A DNA stretch of 37,905 nt from a virus. Numbering within the stretch: the stretch's first letter is position 1; each line of letters starts with the position of its first letter. Of the stretch, positions 30,201 through 37,827 are shown in pieces. Below the pieces are notes generated by a model. The model was not told the origin of the DNA, made no database searches, and saw nothing but the letters and a program-made list of their open reading frames with translations. Made by a program: the position numbers and the translations under genes. The stretch is taken from positions 1 through 37,905 of the IMG/VR virus record IMGVR_UViG_3300045141_000102, one strand, 5' to 3'.

Positions 30201-30382
30201 TCGAATTTAGAATTAGCCCAGTGACATACTTTTTTATATCTTTCATACCACAAATAGGCTATTGAAGCTTTATGAATATTAGTATTTCCGTATCGTTTAT
30301 CATTAAAATACTCAAATTCAGCAGATGCTTGCGTCATAAGAGTACCAGCTTTTCTCCATAACCATTTATATAACTTCTTCAC
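30197..30382 (-). CDS. Small hypothetical protein
   Basis: The 61-aa product (MKKLYKWLWRKAGTLMTQASAEFEYFNDKRYGNTNIHKASIAYLWYERYKKVCHW) is basic and aromatic, and could sit at the membrane surface. It overlaps both its neighbours by ATGA. No family recognised. Confidence 0.5.
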   Translation of the reverse strand: MKKLYKWLWRKAGTLMTQASAEFEYFNDKRYGNTNIHKASIAYLWYERYKKVCHWANSKFE

Positions 30383-30735
30383 GAAATTATCTTATTTGAG
30401 TAAGGGTAAAAATCTTTCTTCATTTCAGCCTCACTAAACTCACCTAACCCCATCTGCGCTCTGTAATCTTCACTGCCTTTATTCATCCCAGCCACAATAT
30501 GTTTAGCCATAGCCATAGCTTCTCCTATAGTTCTATGGCGTAAAAAGTTACCAGAGGTAGGATGTTCAAAACCATAACTATCATTCTTGTCTTTATAGAG
30601 GCCATTTGCAGGTATTGCAAACTGATAGACACCTTTAAAAAGAACAGCAGCCGTTAAAGAATCTTGCTTTGCTCTCATAACCTGAAATTCAGGGTTAAGT
30701 TTCCTGATTTCATTTTCGAATTCGCTTAAGGTCAT
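30379..30735 (-). CDS. Hypothetical protein downstream of capsid
   Basis: The 118-aa product from ATG 30735 (MTLSEFENEIRKLNPEFQVMRAKQDSLTAAVLFKGVYQFAIPANG) looks alpha/beta. I choose 30735 because it overlaps the preceding TGA (ATGA); an upstream ATG at 30777 is inside the previous gene. Highlights: FEHPTSGNFLRHRTIGEAMAMAKHIVAGM. Function unknown. Confidence 0.55.
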   Translation of the reverse strand: MTLSEFENEIRKLNPEFQVMRAKQDSLTAAVLFKGVYQFAIPANGLYKDKNDSYGFEHPTSGNFLRHRTIGEAMAMAKHIVAGMNKGSEDYRAQMGLGEFSEAEMKKDFYPYSNKIIS

Positions 30736-30890
30736 ATATTTTTTTGATAAACAATAATCATTTTTGCTCCATGACAACTAGGGCAAACCCGTTCTTCATA
30801 AATTGCCACATCTCTTATTTGTTTACCTTTCCCACCACAAAGAGGGCAATCAATATATGCCTTCTTTATTTCACTTTCTTTATAGTTCAT
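30732..30890 (-). CDS. Small DnaJ-type zinc-ribbon protein
   Basis: This 52-aa frame (MNYKESEIKKAYIDCPLCGGKGKQIRDVAIYEERVCPSCHGAKM) was found by hand. CPLCGGKGK and CPSCHGAK are paired CxxCxGxG-like knuckles, as in the DnaJ zinc centre, so it likely folds as a two-knuckle ribbon. It follows the capsid gene and a strong hairpin (30891-30953) and is coupled by ATGA to the next gene. Function unknown. Confidence 0.6.
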   Translation of the reverse strand: MNYKESEIKKAYIDCPLCGGKGKQIRDVAIYEERVCPSCHGAKMIIVYQKNI

Positions 30891-30953
30891 GTATTTGCTT
30901 TCAAATTGCGCTTGGAGGGTTCAATTTGAATAAACTCCCCAAGCAACAAATAC
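30891..30953 (-). terminator. Stem-loop after the major capsid gene
   Basis: GTATTTG (30891-30897) pairs with CAAATAC (30947-30953). Inside, GCTTGG (30910-30915) pairs with CCAAGC (30939-30944) and extends with G-C and G-U pairs. The structure lies between the capsid stop (30972) and the zinc-ribbon ATG (30890), and touches the ATG. With no U-tract it is more likely a processing or stability element than a classical terminator; it could lower expression after the highly expressed capsid gene. Confidence 0.5.
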
Positions 30954-30971
30954 TTAATTAAAGTATTAACA

Positions 30972-31889
30972 CTAAGCCGTCGCTCCACTTTGAATCACTT
31001 GTATCCAACTAGAATTAAGTACCTTAACCGCAAAGAATGCTTTCCAACCCACAGTTGAATAAATATCCAATGGGTTTGAAGTATCCTGAGGGCCAGGGGT
31101 CTTAATATAGATACGATTACCTGGTTGATTATCCAGAGAAACCGTACCATAGGCATTTTTACCGAATACGAATGTATCGTAAACGGTAACTGTTGAAGAA
31201 ACGGTGAAACCGTTATTAGTTTCTACAAACTCAACTCCATGTAACTTACCAACAATACCAGCTTTTAACTGGGTCGGGTCAGTATAGATAGAGATTGAAT
31301 TCAACCACTCGGTATTCCCAAAAAGGTCGTAAGACGCATTTGGCTGGATAATACCCCTGTAATAACCGTTATCAAATCTCTGTGCTTTTGCAAGTTTCAA
31401 GATTCTAACAGCCTTACGAATTGCAGCACCTGACAATACGTCAGTAGCAGCAATAGCGGTTAACGTAGTAGCAGTAACTAACTGTGCAGTTCCATTGGTC
31501 AGCTCATTACGAATAAGCGTGTCCAAACTTTCTCCACAATTCTGACCATGTACCTCAACGTGTTCTTTTAAGTTCAAATCAAGGGAAGTAAGGTCAAACA
31601 AATCTGATACTGCTGTCCAGTTACCAAACGTTGCAACCGTAGCTGAAACTTGGGTAGTGGACATATCAACAGCAGCAGAAACTGTAGAACCTTCGGTCAA
31701 CGCAGTCGTTGCGACAGCAAGAGGAGTGAAACGATTCCACTTAACGGTAACACCCATGTTACCAGGAATAGTCTTCCTCTGTGCGCCGAAGTCATGCGAT
31801 AACATTAACTTAGCTCTATCTAAAAACACTCGGTCATAAAAAAGGTTCATGACATTAGATAGGCCAGTTGTAGTTGTTACACCTGCCAT
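30972..31889 (-). CDS. Major capsid protein, N4-gp56 family
   Basis: The 305-aa product fits the N4-gp56 major capsid family from memory: TTTTGLSNVMNLFYDRVFLDRAKLMLSHDFGAQRKTIPGNMGVTVKWNRFTPLA, then TTALTEGSTVSAA, SATVATFGNWTAVSDLFDLTSLD and LDTLIRNELTNG. It assembles the HK97-fold shell. It follows the scaffold gene (31937-32434) with a hairpin leader (31912-31946). Length is near the lower end for the family. This is the best marker of virion type: N4-like head with podovirus-like tail genes. Confidence 0.8.
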   Translation of the reverse strand: MAGVTTTTGLSNVMNLFYDRVFLDRAKLMLSHDFGAQRKTIPGNMGVTVKWNRFTPLAVATTALTEGSTVSAAVDMSTTQVSATVATFGNWTAVSDLFDLTSLDLNLKEHVEVHGQNCGESLDTLIRNELTNGTAQLVTATTLTAIAATDVLSGAAIRKAVRILKLAKAQRFDNGYYRGIIQPNASYDLFGNTEWLNSISIYTDPTQLKAGIVGKLHGVEFVETNNGFTVSSTVTVYDTFVFGKNAYGTVSLDNQPGNRIYIKTPGPQDTSNPLDIYSTVGWKAFFAVKVLNSSWIQVIQSGATA

Positions 31890-31911
31890 ACTATTTAACT
31901 TTCAATGTACT

Positions 31912-31946
31912 AGAAGTGCGAACCTTTACAGCAGAATTACACTTCT
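31912..31946 (-). promoter_or_regulatory. Hairpin before the capsid gene
   Basis: AGAAGTG (31912-31918) pairs with CACTTCT (31940-31946), a perfect 7-bp stem spanning the scaffold stop codon. It ends 22 nt before ATG 31889, the same distance as other structured leaders here, and may control or stabilise the capsid message. Confidence 0.45.
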
Positions 31947-32434
31947 GGGGTAACCATCTCCTCAAACTTATCCAATGGGATAGTTTTCAAGTCCTTAGCT
32001 GAATACTTCTGGAATATCGGACTCTTAGCTGTACCCGTTGGAGTGGCGCTTTTAGATTTTTCCTCCTTACGTCTAATCTCGATAGCCTTTTGGACTAACG
32101 GATTCTGTAAAGCGGTCTTACCGCCAAGCTCCATTATCTCATTAATCTCATCGTTCGAATACCCATCGGCCTTCAGTTCAATCCTATCAAACCTCTCATC
32201 GGAAGCTGTAGAAGATGACCCTTGTGAATTAGTTTCTGTGGGTTGCAGCTTACGCTTCAACTCTTTATTCTCAGCCGCTGTGCGGTCAGCATACTTTTTA
32301 TATTCGTCTGCTTTTTCCGCTTTCTGCTTCAGCGCCTCGATATCCACTTCAGATTGAATGGTATCAGATTGAGTAGAGTCTGATTGCTCCCCAGGATTCA
32401 AAGCATCCTGTTGCTCGTTGTCTGTGTCTTCCAT
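31937..32434 (-). CDS. Scaffolding protein
   Basis: The 165-aa product is hydrophilic and acidic at the start (MEDTDNEQQDALNPGEQSDSTQSD), with a coiled-coil helix (VDIEALKQKAEKADEYKKYADRTAAENKELKRKLQ), a flexible Ser/Thr linker and a helical C-end that may bind capsid. Its composition, size and place between portal-side genes and the capsid are those of a phage scaffold. No protease was seen in the head cluster. Confidence 0.7.
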   Translation of the reverse strand: MEDTDNEQQDALNPGEQSDSTQSDTIQSEVDIEALKQKAEKADEYKKYADRTAAENKELKRKLQPTETNSQGSSSTASDERFDRIELKADGYSNDEINEIMELGGKTALQNPLVQKAIEIRRKEEKSKSATPTGTAKSPIFQKYSAKDLKTIPLDKFEEMVTPEV

Positions 32435-32440
32435 AGACGT

Positions 32441-32546
32441 ATCGGTTCAAAGGTTGCCGATTCCTCATTATTCCGTCAAAGGGACGGACACCCATGTAGC
32501 GAGTTAGAAGTAGCTCACTATAAGTTGGTGGGGTTAATCCACCAAC
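32441..32546 (-). ncRNA. Four-hairpin leader of the scaffold gene
   Basis: In the gap 32435-32555 four hairpins follow one another (plus-strand positions): GTTGGTGG/CCACCAAC (32524-32546), AGCGAG/CTCACT (32498-32519, one wobble on the minus strand), TCCGTC/GACGGA (32472-32488) and ATCGG/CCGAT (32441-32461). The last ends 6 nt before ATG 32434, where a Shine-Dalgarno would lie. The element could time scaffold and capsid translation. A minus-strand frame of 61 codons here (32364-32549) is probably a shadow. Confidence 0.5.
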
Positions 32547-32555
32547 CAAACTAAG

Positions 32556-32867
32556 CTATAACTTACCTGAATAATTACCTGGCATTACTCCACCCTCAGT
32601 ATTGTTAGGGTCACCATAGGTCAATGGTGTAATTGGTGTTGCTGCTGGGATACCTGAACTGTTTTCACCACTCGGTGCATCACCATTAAGTAAAACCTGT
32701 TCGCCATTAACGCTGTGCATTGGTGTACCACTAGGGCCGGATAGGTCAGTAGGGGAAATCTTAGTTTTCCCACCGGCTGACTGATTAGGCGCTTCAGTGT
32801 TGTTTGGGTCAGACATGCCAATCTCTGGCAATGAGCTGTCTGACGGTAGATTTGAGAATACTCCCAT
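32556..32867 (-). CDS. Pro/Gly/Asn-rich head-region protein
   Basis: The 103-aa product from ATG 32867 (MGVFSNLPSDSSLPEIGMSDPNNTEAPNQSAGGKTKISPTDLSGPSG) is rich in Pro, Gly, Ser and Asn, with no clear fold, and contains DPNNTE twice. An upstream in-frame start (32897) lies within the previous gene, so 32867 is preferred. It sits between portal-side genes and scaffold. Probably a disordered accessory; function unknown. Confidence 0.5.
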   Translation of the reverse strand: MGVFSNLPSDSSLPEIGMSDPNNTEAPNQSAGGKTKISPTDLSGPSGTPMHSVNGEQVLLNGDAPSGENSSGIPAATPITPLTYGDPNNTEGGVMPGNYSGKL

Positions 32868-32871
32868 ATTA

Positions 32872-32991
32872 TTAAGGTTTAACATCGAATGAATCACCTA
32901 CAACGGGTGTAATAGGTGTTACCGTACCAGCAATCTCGACATTAAATTGCTGTGCTAATGCCTGTAAGGCAGTTAGTAATTCTGGTGTCAT
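32872..32991 (-). CDS. Very small hydrophobic-helix protein
   Basis: The 39-aa product (MTPELLTALQALAQQFNVEIAGTVTPITPVVGDSFDVKP) starts at 32991, one base after the TAA of the previous gene (TAA-T-ATG). A longer frame to 33174 overlaps that gene and is not favoured. It has an amphipathic helix and a Pro-rich tail. Function unknown. Confidence 0.5.
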   Translation of the reverse strand: MTPELLTALQALAQQFNVEIAGTVTPITPVVGDSFDVKP

Positions 32992-32992
32992 A

Positions 32993-33202
32993 TTATTGTT
33001 CCTCCGTATAATCTTCTTTATCTTTAGTGTAATCGACCCCCTCCATGCGAGGTAACACTTTGTCATGTTTATAGTATTCATTTGTTTCATCCTGTAAATT
33101 CTCAGGATACAATTCGGCCTTTCCTGTTTCCTCATTTGCAGGGTCATCACTTGGCGGAAAGTTCTGGTGTCCAAATGGTGTCCCGAATGGTTCTGGTGTC
33201 AT
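32993..33202 (-). CDS. Acidic head-region protein
   Basis: The 69-aa product (MTPEPFGTPFGHQNFPPSDDPANEETGKAELYPEN ... DYTKDKEDYTEEQ) is very acidic and Pro-rich, largely disordered. It is joined to its neighbours by stop-T-ATG and stop-TAAT-ATG style junctions. Function unknown; probable capsid accessory. Confidence 0.5.
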   Translation of the reverse strand: MTPEPFGTPFGHQNFPPSDDPANEETGKAELYPENLQDETNEYYKHDKVLPRMEGVDYTKDKEDYTEEQ

Positions 33203-33206
33203 ATTA

Positions 33207-33395
33207 TTATTTTATTAATTTAGGTTCTAACTTATCAAGTGGCATTGTTTTTGCCATCTTCATTGTTACCTTACCACTTTTTACTTTATTTGGTAATGCC
33301 TTAATGGAAGGAGTTTTACTAGCGAACTCTTTGGCAAGTTTTGGTTTTTGAGAGAACATATATTTTGCTTGTGCTTTACTTCTAAATGGAGACAT
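33207..33395 (-). CDS. Small basic SKAQ-type protein
   Basis: The 62-aa product begins MSPFRSKAQAKYMFSQKPKLAKEFASKTPSIKALPNKV. From memory, phages often encode short basic proteins with 'F.SKAQ.kyMf...P..AkefA..TPs.k.LP.kv'. It may bind DNA or capsid. It follows the 49-aa basic gene with one base between. Confidence 0.6.
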   Translation of the reverse strand: MSPFRSKAQAKYMFSQKPKLAKEFASKTPSIKALPNKVKSGKVTMKMAKTMPLDKLEPKLIK

Positions 33396-33396
33396 A

Positions 33397-33546
33397 TTAT
33401 TTTACTCGTTTAAGATTAGGATTAGACCCCTTTGCTTTCGCTGAAGCATTACGGGTAGCTGAAGCAAGGATAGCTCCCGCTTTCTTCATTCCATATTTCT
33501 TAGCAATCTTACTTTGTACTGCTTTGAAACCAGGATGTTTACTCAT
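33397..33546 (-). CDS. Small basic protein
   Basis: The 49-aa product from ATG 33546 (MSKHPGFKAVQSKIAKKYGMKKAGAILASATRNASAKAKGSNPNLKRVK) overlaps the TAA of the previous gene (ATGAGTAA), which fixes the start over ATG 33582. From memory similar short 'KK.GaILA..TR.AS..Ak..NP.L.rV' proteins occur near portal genes. Basic, probably DNA-associated. Confidence 0.6.
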   Translation of the reverse strand: MSKHPGFKAVQSKIAKKYGMKKAGAILASATRNASAKAKGSNPNLKRVK

Positions 33547-33787
33547 ATGTTTTCTTATTATCTTTATTAACGGGCAATACAAAGCCCATATCTTGTAGTA
33601 ATTCCTTTAAGAACTTAACCGATTTAGCCCTAGCAAGAGCCTCAACACCAACCTTATCAACTGACCGTGCATCTAAACCGTCAACAGAATTAATCTCATT
33701 CAATCGTTGAGTAACCAAGTAATTTAATACCTGAAAACCCTTAGTACCTTGTATCTCGGCTATAGCATTTTGTTCTAAAGCAGTCAT
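33539..33787 (-). CDS. Hypothetical protein after portal
   Basis: The 82-aa product (MTALEQNAIAEIQGTKGFQVLNYLVTQRLNEINSVDGLDARSVDKVGVEALARAKSVKFLKELLQDMGF) is helical. It is coupled to the portal by ATGA and overlaps the following gene. Probably virion-associated; function unknown. Confidence 0.5.
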   Translation of the reverse strand: MTALEQNAIAEIQGTKGFQVLNYLVTQRLNEINSVDGLDARSVDKVGVEALARAKSVKFLKELLQDMGFVLPVNKDNKKTYE

Positions 33788-35775
33788 TGTTGTTGTCCTT
33801 GATTATTTCCTTGTTGTGCCATTTGTGGCTGTTGTTGCGGAGGATTCATGCCAGCACCTTCAAGCATCTCAGCTTGATATTCTTTTGGTACGTCCTTAAA
33901 GTCAATATTCTGTCTTAATGTCCTTCTCTGACCCATCTTAAACATCATATCGTACATTTCTTGGGTAATCTCGGCTTCAGCATTCTCAAGCTCACTAATT
34001 GACATACCCATTGCCGATAACATTTTAAAGATAAGTCTCTTAGTAAGTGGGTTCATCAACGCTAATGGATTTCCTTGAATCATCTTTAGAACCGCCGAGA
34101 CGTTATTTAACCAGGTCTGTACATTCTTAGATTCTCCCGTTACTTCTAAACTCAATTCATAATCAAGATTCTTGAAAAAGTCCTTCTCAATATCAATCCA
34201 CATCTGCGACCCTTGCTTCTGGTAAAGTTGTAAATACTTTTGCTTCATCTGTTTGTATTCATCATCAGTAGGTATATCAAAATTACCGGATAGAATTTGC
34301 TGTCTAAGATATCCATCAACAACCCGTTCCCGTAATTTAGCCATCTCTTGCATATCACCACTAAACCTTAAAACGTGGGGGGACATAATCTTTTTCTGTA
34401 GGTCGGGAAATACTAAATCTTGTATAAAGTCAGTAAGGAAAATACCAAAATTCTCTTTTTTGTAATCATACACACCAGCCGACATTGCGGTCTGTTGATT
34501 AACTGCACCTAACGTAGCACTTGCCGGAGGAGCTTCACCACCTAATAGGTCAGCACTAAAGGTTTCACGGTCAGCATGCAGCTCATACTCCTTAGCCAAT
34601 GTCTGCATCTCACCTAATGCCTTATTTTGATTATCTAAACGGTTAATAGGCGCAGCAGCCTTTAAAATCTCACCGTTATCTACATCAGTAAGTATATTCT
34701 TAGCAACCATATCTGTAGCTGTTTGAAACAGAATAAGAGAAGCAAGTTCAGCAGCTTTATCTTCTTGGTCTTTGGTTTTATTAACCATTCTCTGGTCTTC
34801 AAAGGTGTCTTCAATAACTCCAATACCAAGCCATCTACCTCGTGTCTTTCTAAAATGCACTTCCTTAAACGGGTCATCATCTTCAGAAAGTTCCTCGGAG
34901 AACAAAATTATACCTGGTGAATGAGGTGCATCATTAGGATTTGGTGCTTGTGGCTGTACGGTAGACCCTCCTACTACTGCATCAACACCAGCTACAATAA
35001 AACGCCCATATACAAAGTCATCATCGGATTCACTCCCATCACCAACCAAAACGCCATCATTCTCAAAGTAACTCCGTGGTACTTCCGCATAGCGTTCATA
35101 TACCTCTACATATGGTGTCCCATGCTGTATATTTAATTGTCCCGCATCCTCATAGCTCTTAAAGCTCGATTGTGCAAACTTCTCAATAGCCTCTTTGGTA
35201 TTTGTCCAGGCGTCCATCTTCCGTAGTTCTTCTGGTGTCATGAAATGCTTAATAATCTTATACCGTGACTTCTTTAGATTATCGGCCGACTGCTCACAGA
35301 AGAAGTATCGAAGGTCAATAAGTTCAGACCCTTCTTTTGTCTTTCTAAGAACACACGAACCGTAGACCGGAAGTTCATCAGCAATCTGATTTAAAATAGC
35401 ACTAAACCTATTCTCTTTGCCTTTCGGCTTCTTCGTAAGCCATGCTTTCAGTTCCTTTTCAAGTAAAAATACATTCCACTCAGTAGCTTGGTTCTCAGGT
35501 ATCAGTAAAAAGTCCTTCGTATCAATATCAATTTGTTTTGAGGCGATAGTTGCTCGTCTTTTCCCTATTGTCCAAAATACCTTCTTACGGGTAATGCCAT
35601 TAATTGTTTCGTAATCGCCATCGCTATAATGTCCGTTATAGTATTTATGTATCTTCTTTATAGTTTGGTATTGACTAAAAAAGAAACCATCCACGATTTG
35701 AATGGTATTATATAAAAAATCTTGTCGTTCTTGTCTAATAGCGTCAAATATAGTAGTTGGATAAGTATAGGCCAT
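33784..35775 (-). CDS. Portal protein
   Basis: The 663-aa product begins MAYTYPTTIFDAIRQERQDFLYNTIQIVDG and carries a portal-like layout: an N-terminal domain (GRWLGIGVIEDTFEDQRMVNKTKDQEDKAAELASLILFQ at about 310-350), a long helical stem, and a Gln-rich end (PPQQQPQMAQQGNNQGQQQ). Position after terminase and before head genes, size and fold features support the call. It forms the dodecameric ring through which DNA enters the head. Start follows the 122-aa gene, and its TGA overlaps the next ATG. Confidence 0.75.
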   Translation of the reverse strand: MAYTYPTTIFDAIRQERQDFLYNTIQIVDGFFFSQYQTIKKIHKYYNGHYSDGDYETINGITRKKVFWTIGKRRATIASKQIDIDTKDFLLIPENQATEWNVFLLEKELKAWLTKKPKGKENRFSAILNQIADELPVYGSCVLRKTKEGSELIDLRYFFCEQSADNLKKSRYKIIKHFMTPEELRKMDAWTNTKEAIEKFAQSSFKSYEDAGQLNIQHGTPYVEVYERYAEVPRSYFENDGVLVGDGSESDDDFVYGRFIVAGVDAVVGGSTVQPQAPNPNDAPHSPGIILFSEELSEDDDPFKEVHFRKTRGRWLGIGVIEDTFEDQRMVNKTKDQEDKAAELASLILFQTATDMVAKNILTDVDNGEILKAAAPINRLDNQNKALGEMQTLAKEYELHADRETFSADLLGGEAPPASATLGAVNQQTAMSAGVYDYKKENFGIFLTDFIQDLVFPDLQKKIMSPHVLRFSGDMQEMAKLRERVVDGYLRQQILSGNFDIPTDDEYKQMKQKYLQLYQKQGSQMWIDIEKDFFKNLDYELSLEVTGESKNVQTWLNNVSAVLKMIQGNPLALMNPLTKRLIFKMLSAMGMSISELENAEAEITQEMYDMMFKMGQRRTLRQNIDFKDVPKEYQAEMLEGAGMNPPQQQPQMAQQGNNQGQQQ

Positions 35776-35783
35776 ATTAGTTA

Positions 35784-36152
35784 TTAAGAACTTTCATATA
35801 AATACATTCTAGGATTCCATATATTTAAAAAGGTTATTGGCTCCCAATTATTCAATTTTCCAACTCGTATACGTGAAGTATACCCAACAGGAACATATTT
35901 TCTCCAGCCATCTTTATATGCTTGTTGTTTACTTTTAAAAAAACCTAATTTAATTAATAAATCGATAAAAGTAGTTTCAGGCTCTACAAAAATAATAGTA
36001 GAATCTAGCCATGAAATTCTACTATGTTTACCAAAACCTAAAAGTTTTATATCCTTTTTTTTAAACTCATTAGTCTTAAAAACAACATCAATTTCATTGC
36101 CATTCATTTCATTATCCCCCTTATAACCTTCTGTATACTTTTCAAACCACAT
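35784..36152 (-). CDS. Hypothetical protein between terminase and portal
   Basis: The 122-aa product from ATG 36152 (MWFEKYTEGYKGDNEMNGNEIDVVFKTNEFKKKDIKLLGFGKH) is placed one base after the terminase stop (TAA-T-ATG); a longer frame to 36188 overlaps terL. It is AT-rich compared with the flanking genes, which hints at late insertion. The middle (FIDLLIKLGFFKSKQQAYKDGWRKYVPVGYTSRIRVG) looks like a small DNA-contact module, but no nuclease motif was seen. Confidence 0.5.
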   Translation of the reverse strand: MWFEKYTEGYKGDNEMNGNEIDVVFKTNEFKKKDIKLLGFGKHSRISWLDSTIIFVEPETTFIDLLIKLGFFKSKQQAYKDGWRKYVPVGYTSRIRVGKLNNWEPITFLNIWNPRMYLYESS

Positions 36153-36153
36153 A

Positions 36154-37461
36154 TTATTCTCTATTCCCTTTATTCGCCCTCGCCTCATAAACCCTATTAT
36201 TCTGCTGCGTCATATAGTTATTTTGAAATTGATTATAAACCAAAGCAGCATAGCGATGCTCATCAGCAAAATGTGATGTCCAGTCATGTAGAGGAACATT
36301 CTTAAATATTTTATTTTCCTCATCGTATACCCTCGTATACTGGGGTATTGCTTCAAGCCATTCAGCACAGTGTGTTTTATCGACATATAATCGTTTGAAA
36401 AGTCTTCGACCTGCCTCAATTCCATCCTGTATAGAGATATTAGGTACTATAGTAAACTCAATTCCTAAGTCCTTAGCAACCTCTAACCGTGATTGATTAC
36501 CGGTAAGGCTATAATCGCTTACTTGTATATCGTGTGGTGCGAAGTGTCTACCATAGGTATACCGCTTTTTCTTGATTTCCGCAATCCAATCAGGTAATCC
36601 TTTCTTATTCCCCGATAAATAATCTATCTTCCTGACCGTTATGCCATTACTTTGATAGAAACCTATGCAATTAGTGTCATCTTTACCCAAATCCCATACT
36701 GTATGTACCAACATTCGTGGGTCATAGGGAACATCAACAAAATGCTGTTCCTTTTCAGCCCAATCAACTTCTTGCCAGTAGATAGACCCTTGAATAGCTG
36801 ATATAAAAGAACAATAAAACTCCTGCTGAATCATGTCTTCGGACATACCGGACTTACGTTCTTCATCTATATCGCCCAAAGTCAATACTTTTGTATCATC
36901 AATAGTCAGCTTCTCAACAAACCAAGCAGGATTCTGTTTTGCCATTTCATATAGCTTATATCCATGATTTTTACCTCTAGGTGTATAGTTAAAAATAGCC
37001 CACCCCTTGTTTTCAGCCAATACAGGACGCATATATTCCCAACCTTTAGGGTTCTGTAAGCTATACTCACTAAATACAATTCACTTAGGGTTTGTACCTA
37101 CTAATTTATCAACATCATCTAAACCAACTACTTGGAATAAACTACCATTCTTAAACTTAATCTTCATCTCAGTGTCATTCGGCTTTCCTTGTAATAAAAC
37201 TTTAGGAAAGTAATCAAGATACTTTACACCGTCTTTTCCTCTACCTTCCCAAAGTGCTTTCTTAGCTTGGGCATATGTTGGGAATGCATAGTAATAATTC
37301 CCTACATTTAAAGCCATTTCAGCAATAACTAAATTAAGACAGACAATATCTTTGCCTGCCCTACGATGATACAGCATTATTAACCGCCTCACGCCTCTAT
37401 CAAACGCCTTCAGGAGATTTATCTGATAGGGACGGGGTTTGAACATCCCCTCTATCGTCAT
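36154..37461 (-). CDS. terL: Terminase large subunit with an in-frame TGA
   Basis: Two adjacent frames (37461-37081 and 37032-36154) are one reading frame split by TGA 37083-37081. Joined they give 435 residues: Walker A HRRAGKD (residues 32-38), GTNPK then TGA at position 127, then IVFSEYSLQ (Walker B), AIFNYTPRGKNHG (coupling motif), VHTVWDLGKDDTNC (first nuclease Asp, about residue 257), APHDIQV and HDWTSHFADEHRYAAL (later nuclease acids). From memory the family has Gly at position 127 ('GTNP.GivFSEY.L'), so the TGA replaces a glycine codon (GGA by one base). Without read-through the N-part lacks Walker B and the C-part lacks Walker A. It overlaps terS by 62 nt; ATG 37446 is another start. 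Confidence 0.8.
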
Positions 37462-37816
37462 AGTTCACAATCTTTAATGCAATAGCAGAACCTTCTTCAC
37501 CGCCTTCTAAACCAATCTTTTGCCGTGGCATACCATCAATATAACTCCAAAGAGTTCTCCGAATATCATGTCCATCAAGTGAATCTTGTATTATATTATC
37601 AGCTAATACTTCAATAGCCTCACGTTTACCATCAGGCTCTAACTCTTTAAGTTTACGTTTAATTACTGTAGTAAGACTAATAGAACCTAATTGCTTACCT
37701 CCTACTTTCGGGTGTCCTTTAACAAACTTACCATTCTCATCATGTAACACAATTTTATCACTATTCTGTGACAAATCAGGTTGTATATCTTCTTCAATTA
37801 AAATAGGTTCTTCCAT
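37400..37816 (-). CDS. terS: Terminase small subunit (DUF5681-like)
   Basis: The 138-aa product (HDENGKFVKGHPKVGGKQLGSISLTTVIKRKLKELEPDGKREAIEVLADNI) has the basic 'FVkGHpKvGGkq.Gs.SLtT.ik..L' start that, from memory, belongs to the DUF5681-like group associated with terminases. It lies directly before terL with a 62-nt overlap and should recognise DNA for packaging. It ends in TGA. A ribosome site (AAAGAAAT) lies upstream of ATG 37816. Confidence 0.65.
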   Translation of the reverse strand: MEEPILIEEDIQPDLSQNSDKIVLHDENGKFVKGHPKVGGKQLGSISLTTVIKRKLKELEPDGKREAIEVLADNIIQDSLDGHDIRRTLWSYIDGMPRQKIGLEGGEEGSAIALKIVNYDDRGDVQTPSLSDKSPEGV

Positions 37817-37827
37817 ATAGTATTTCT

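Noticed and set aside
32364-32549. 61-codon minus frame through the scaffold leader
   Set aside because: It overlaps four hairpins and the scaffold start in another frame and shows no ribosome site.
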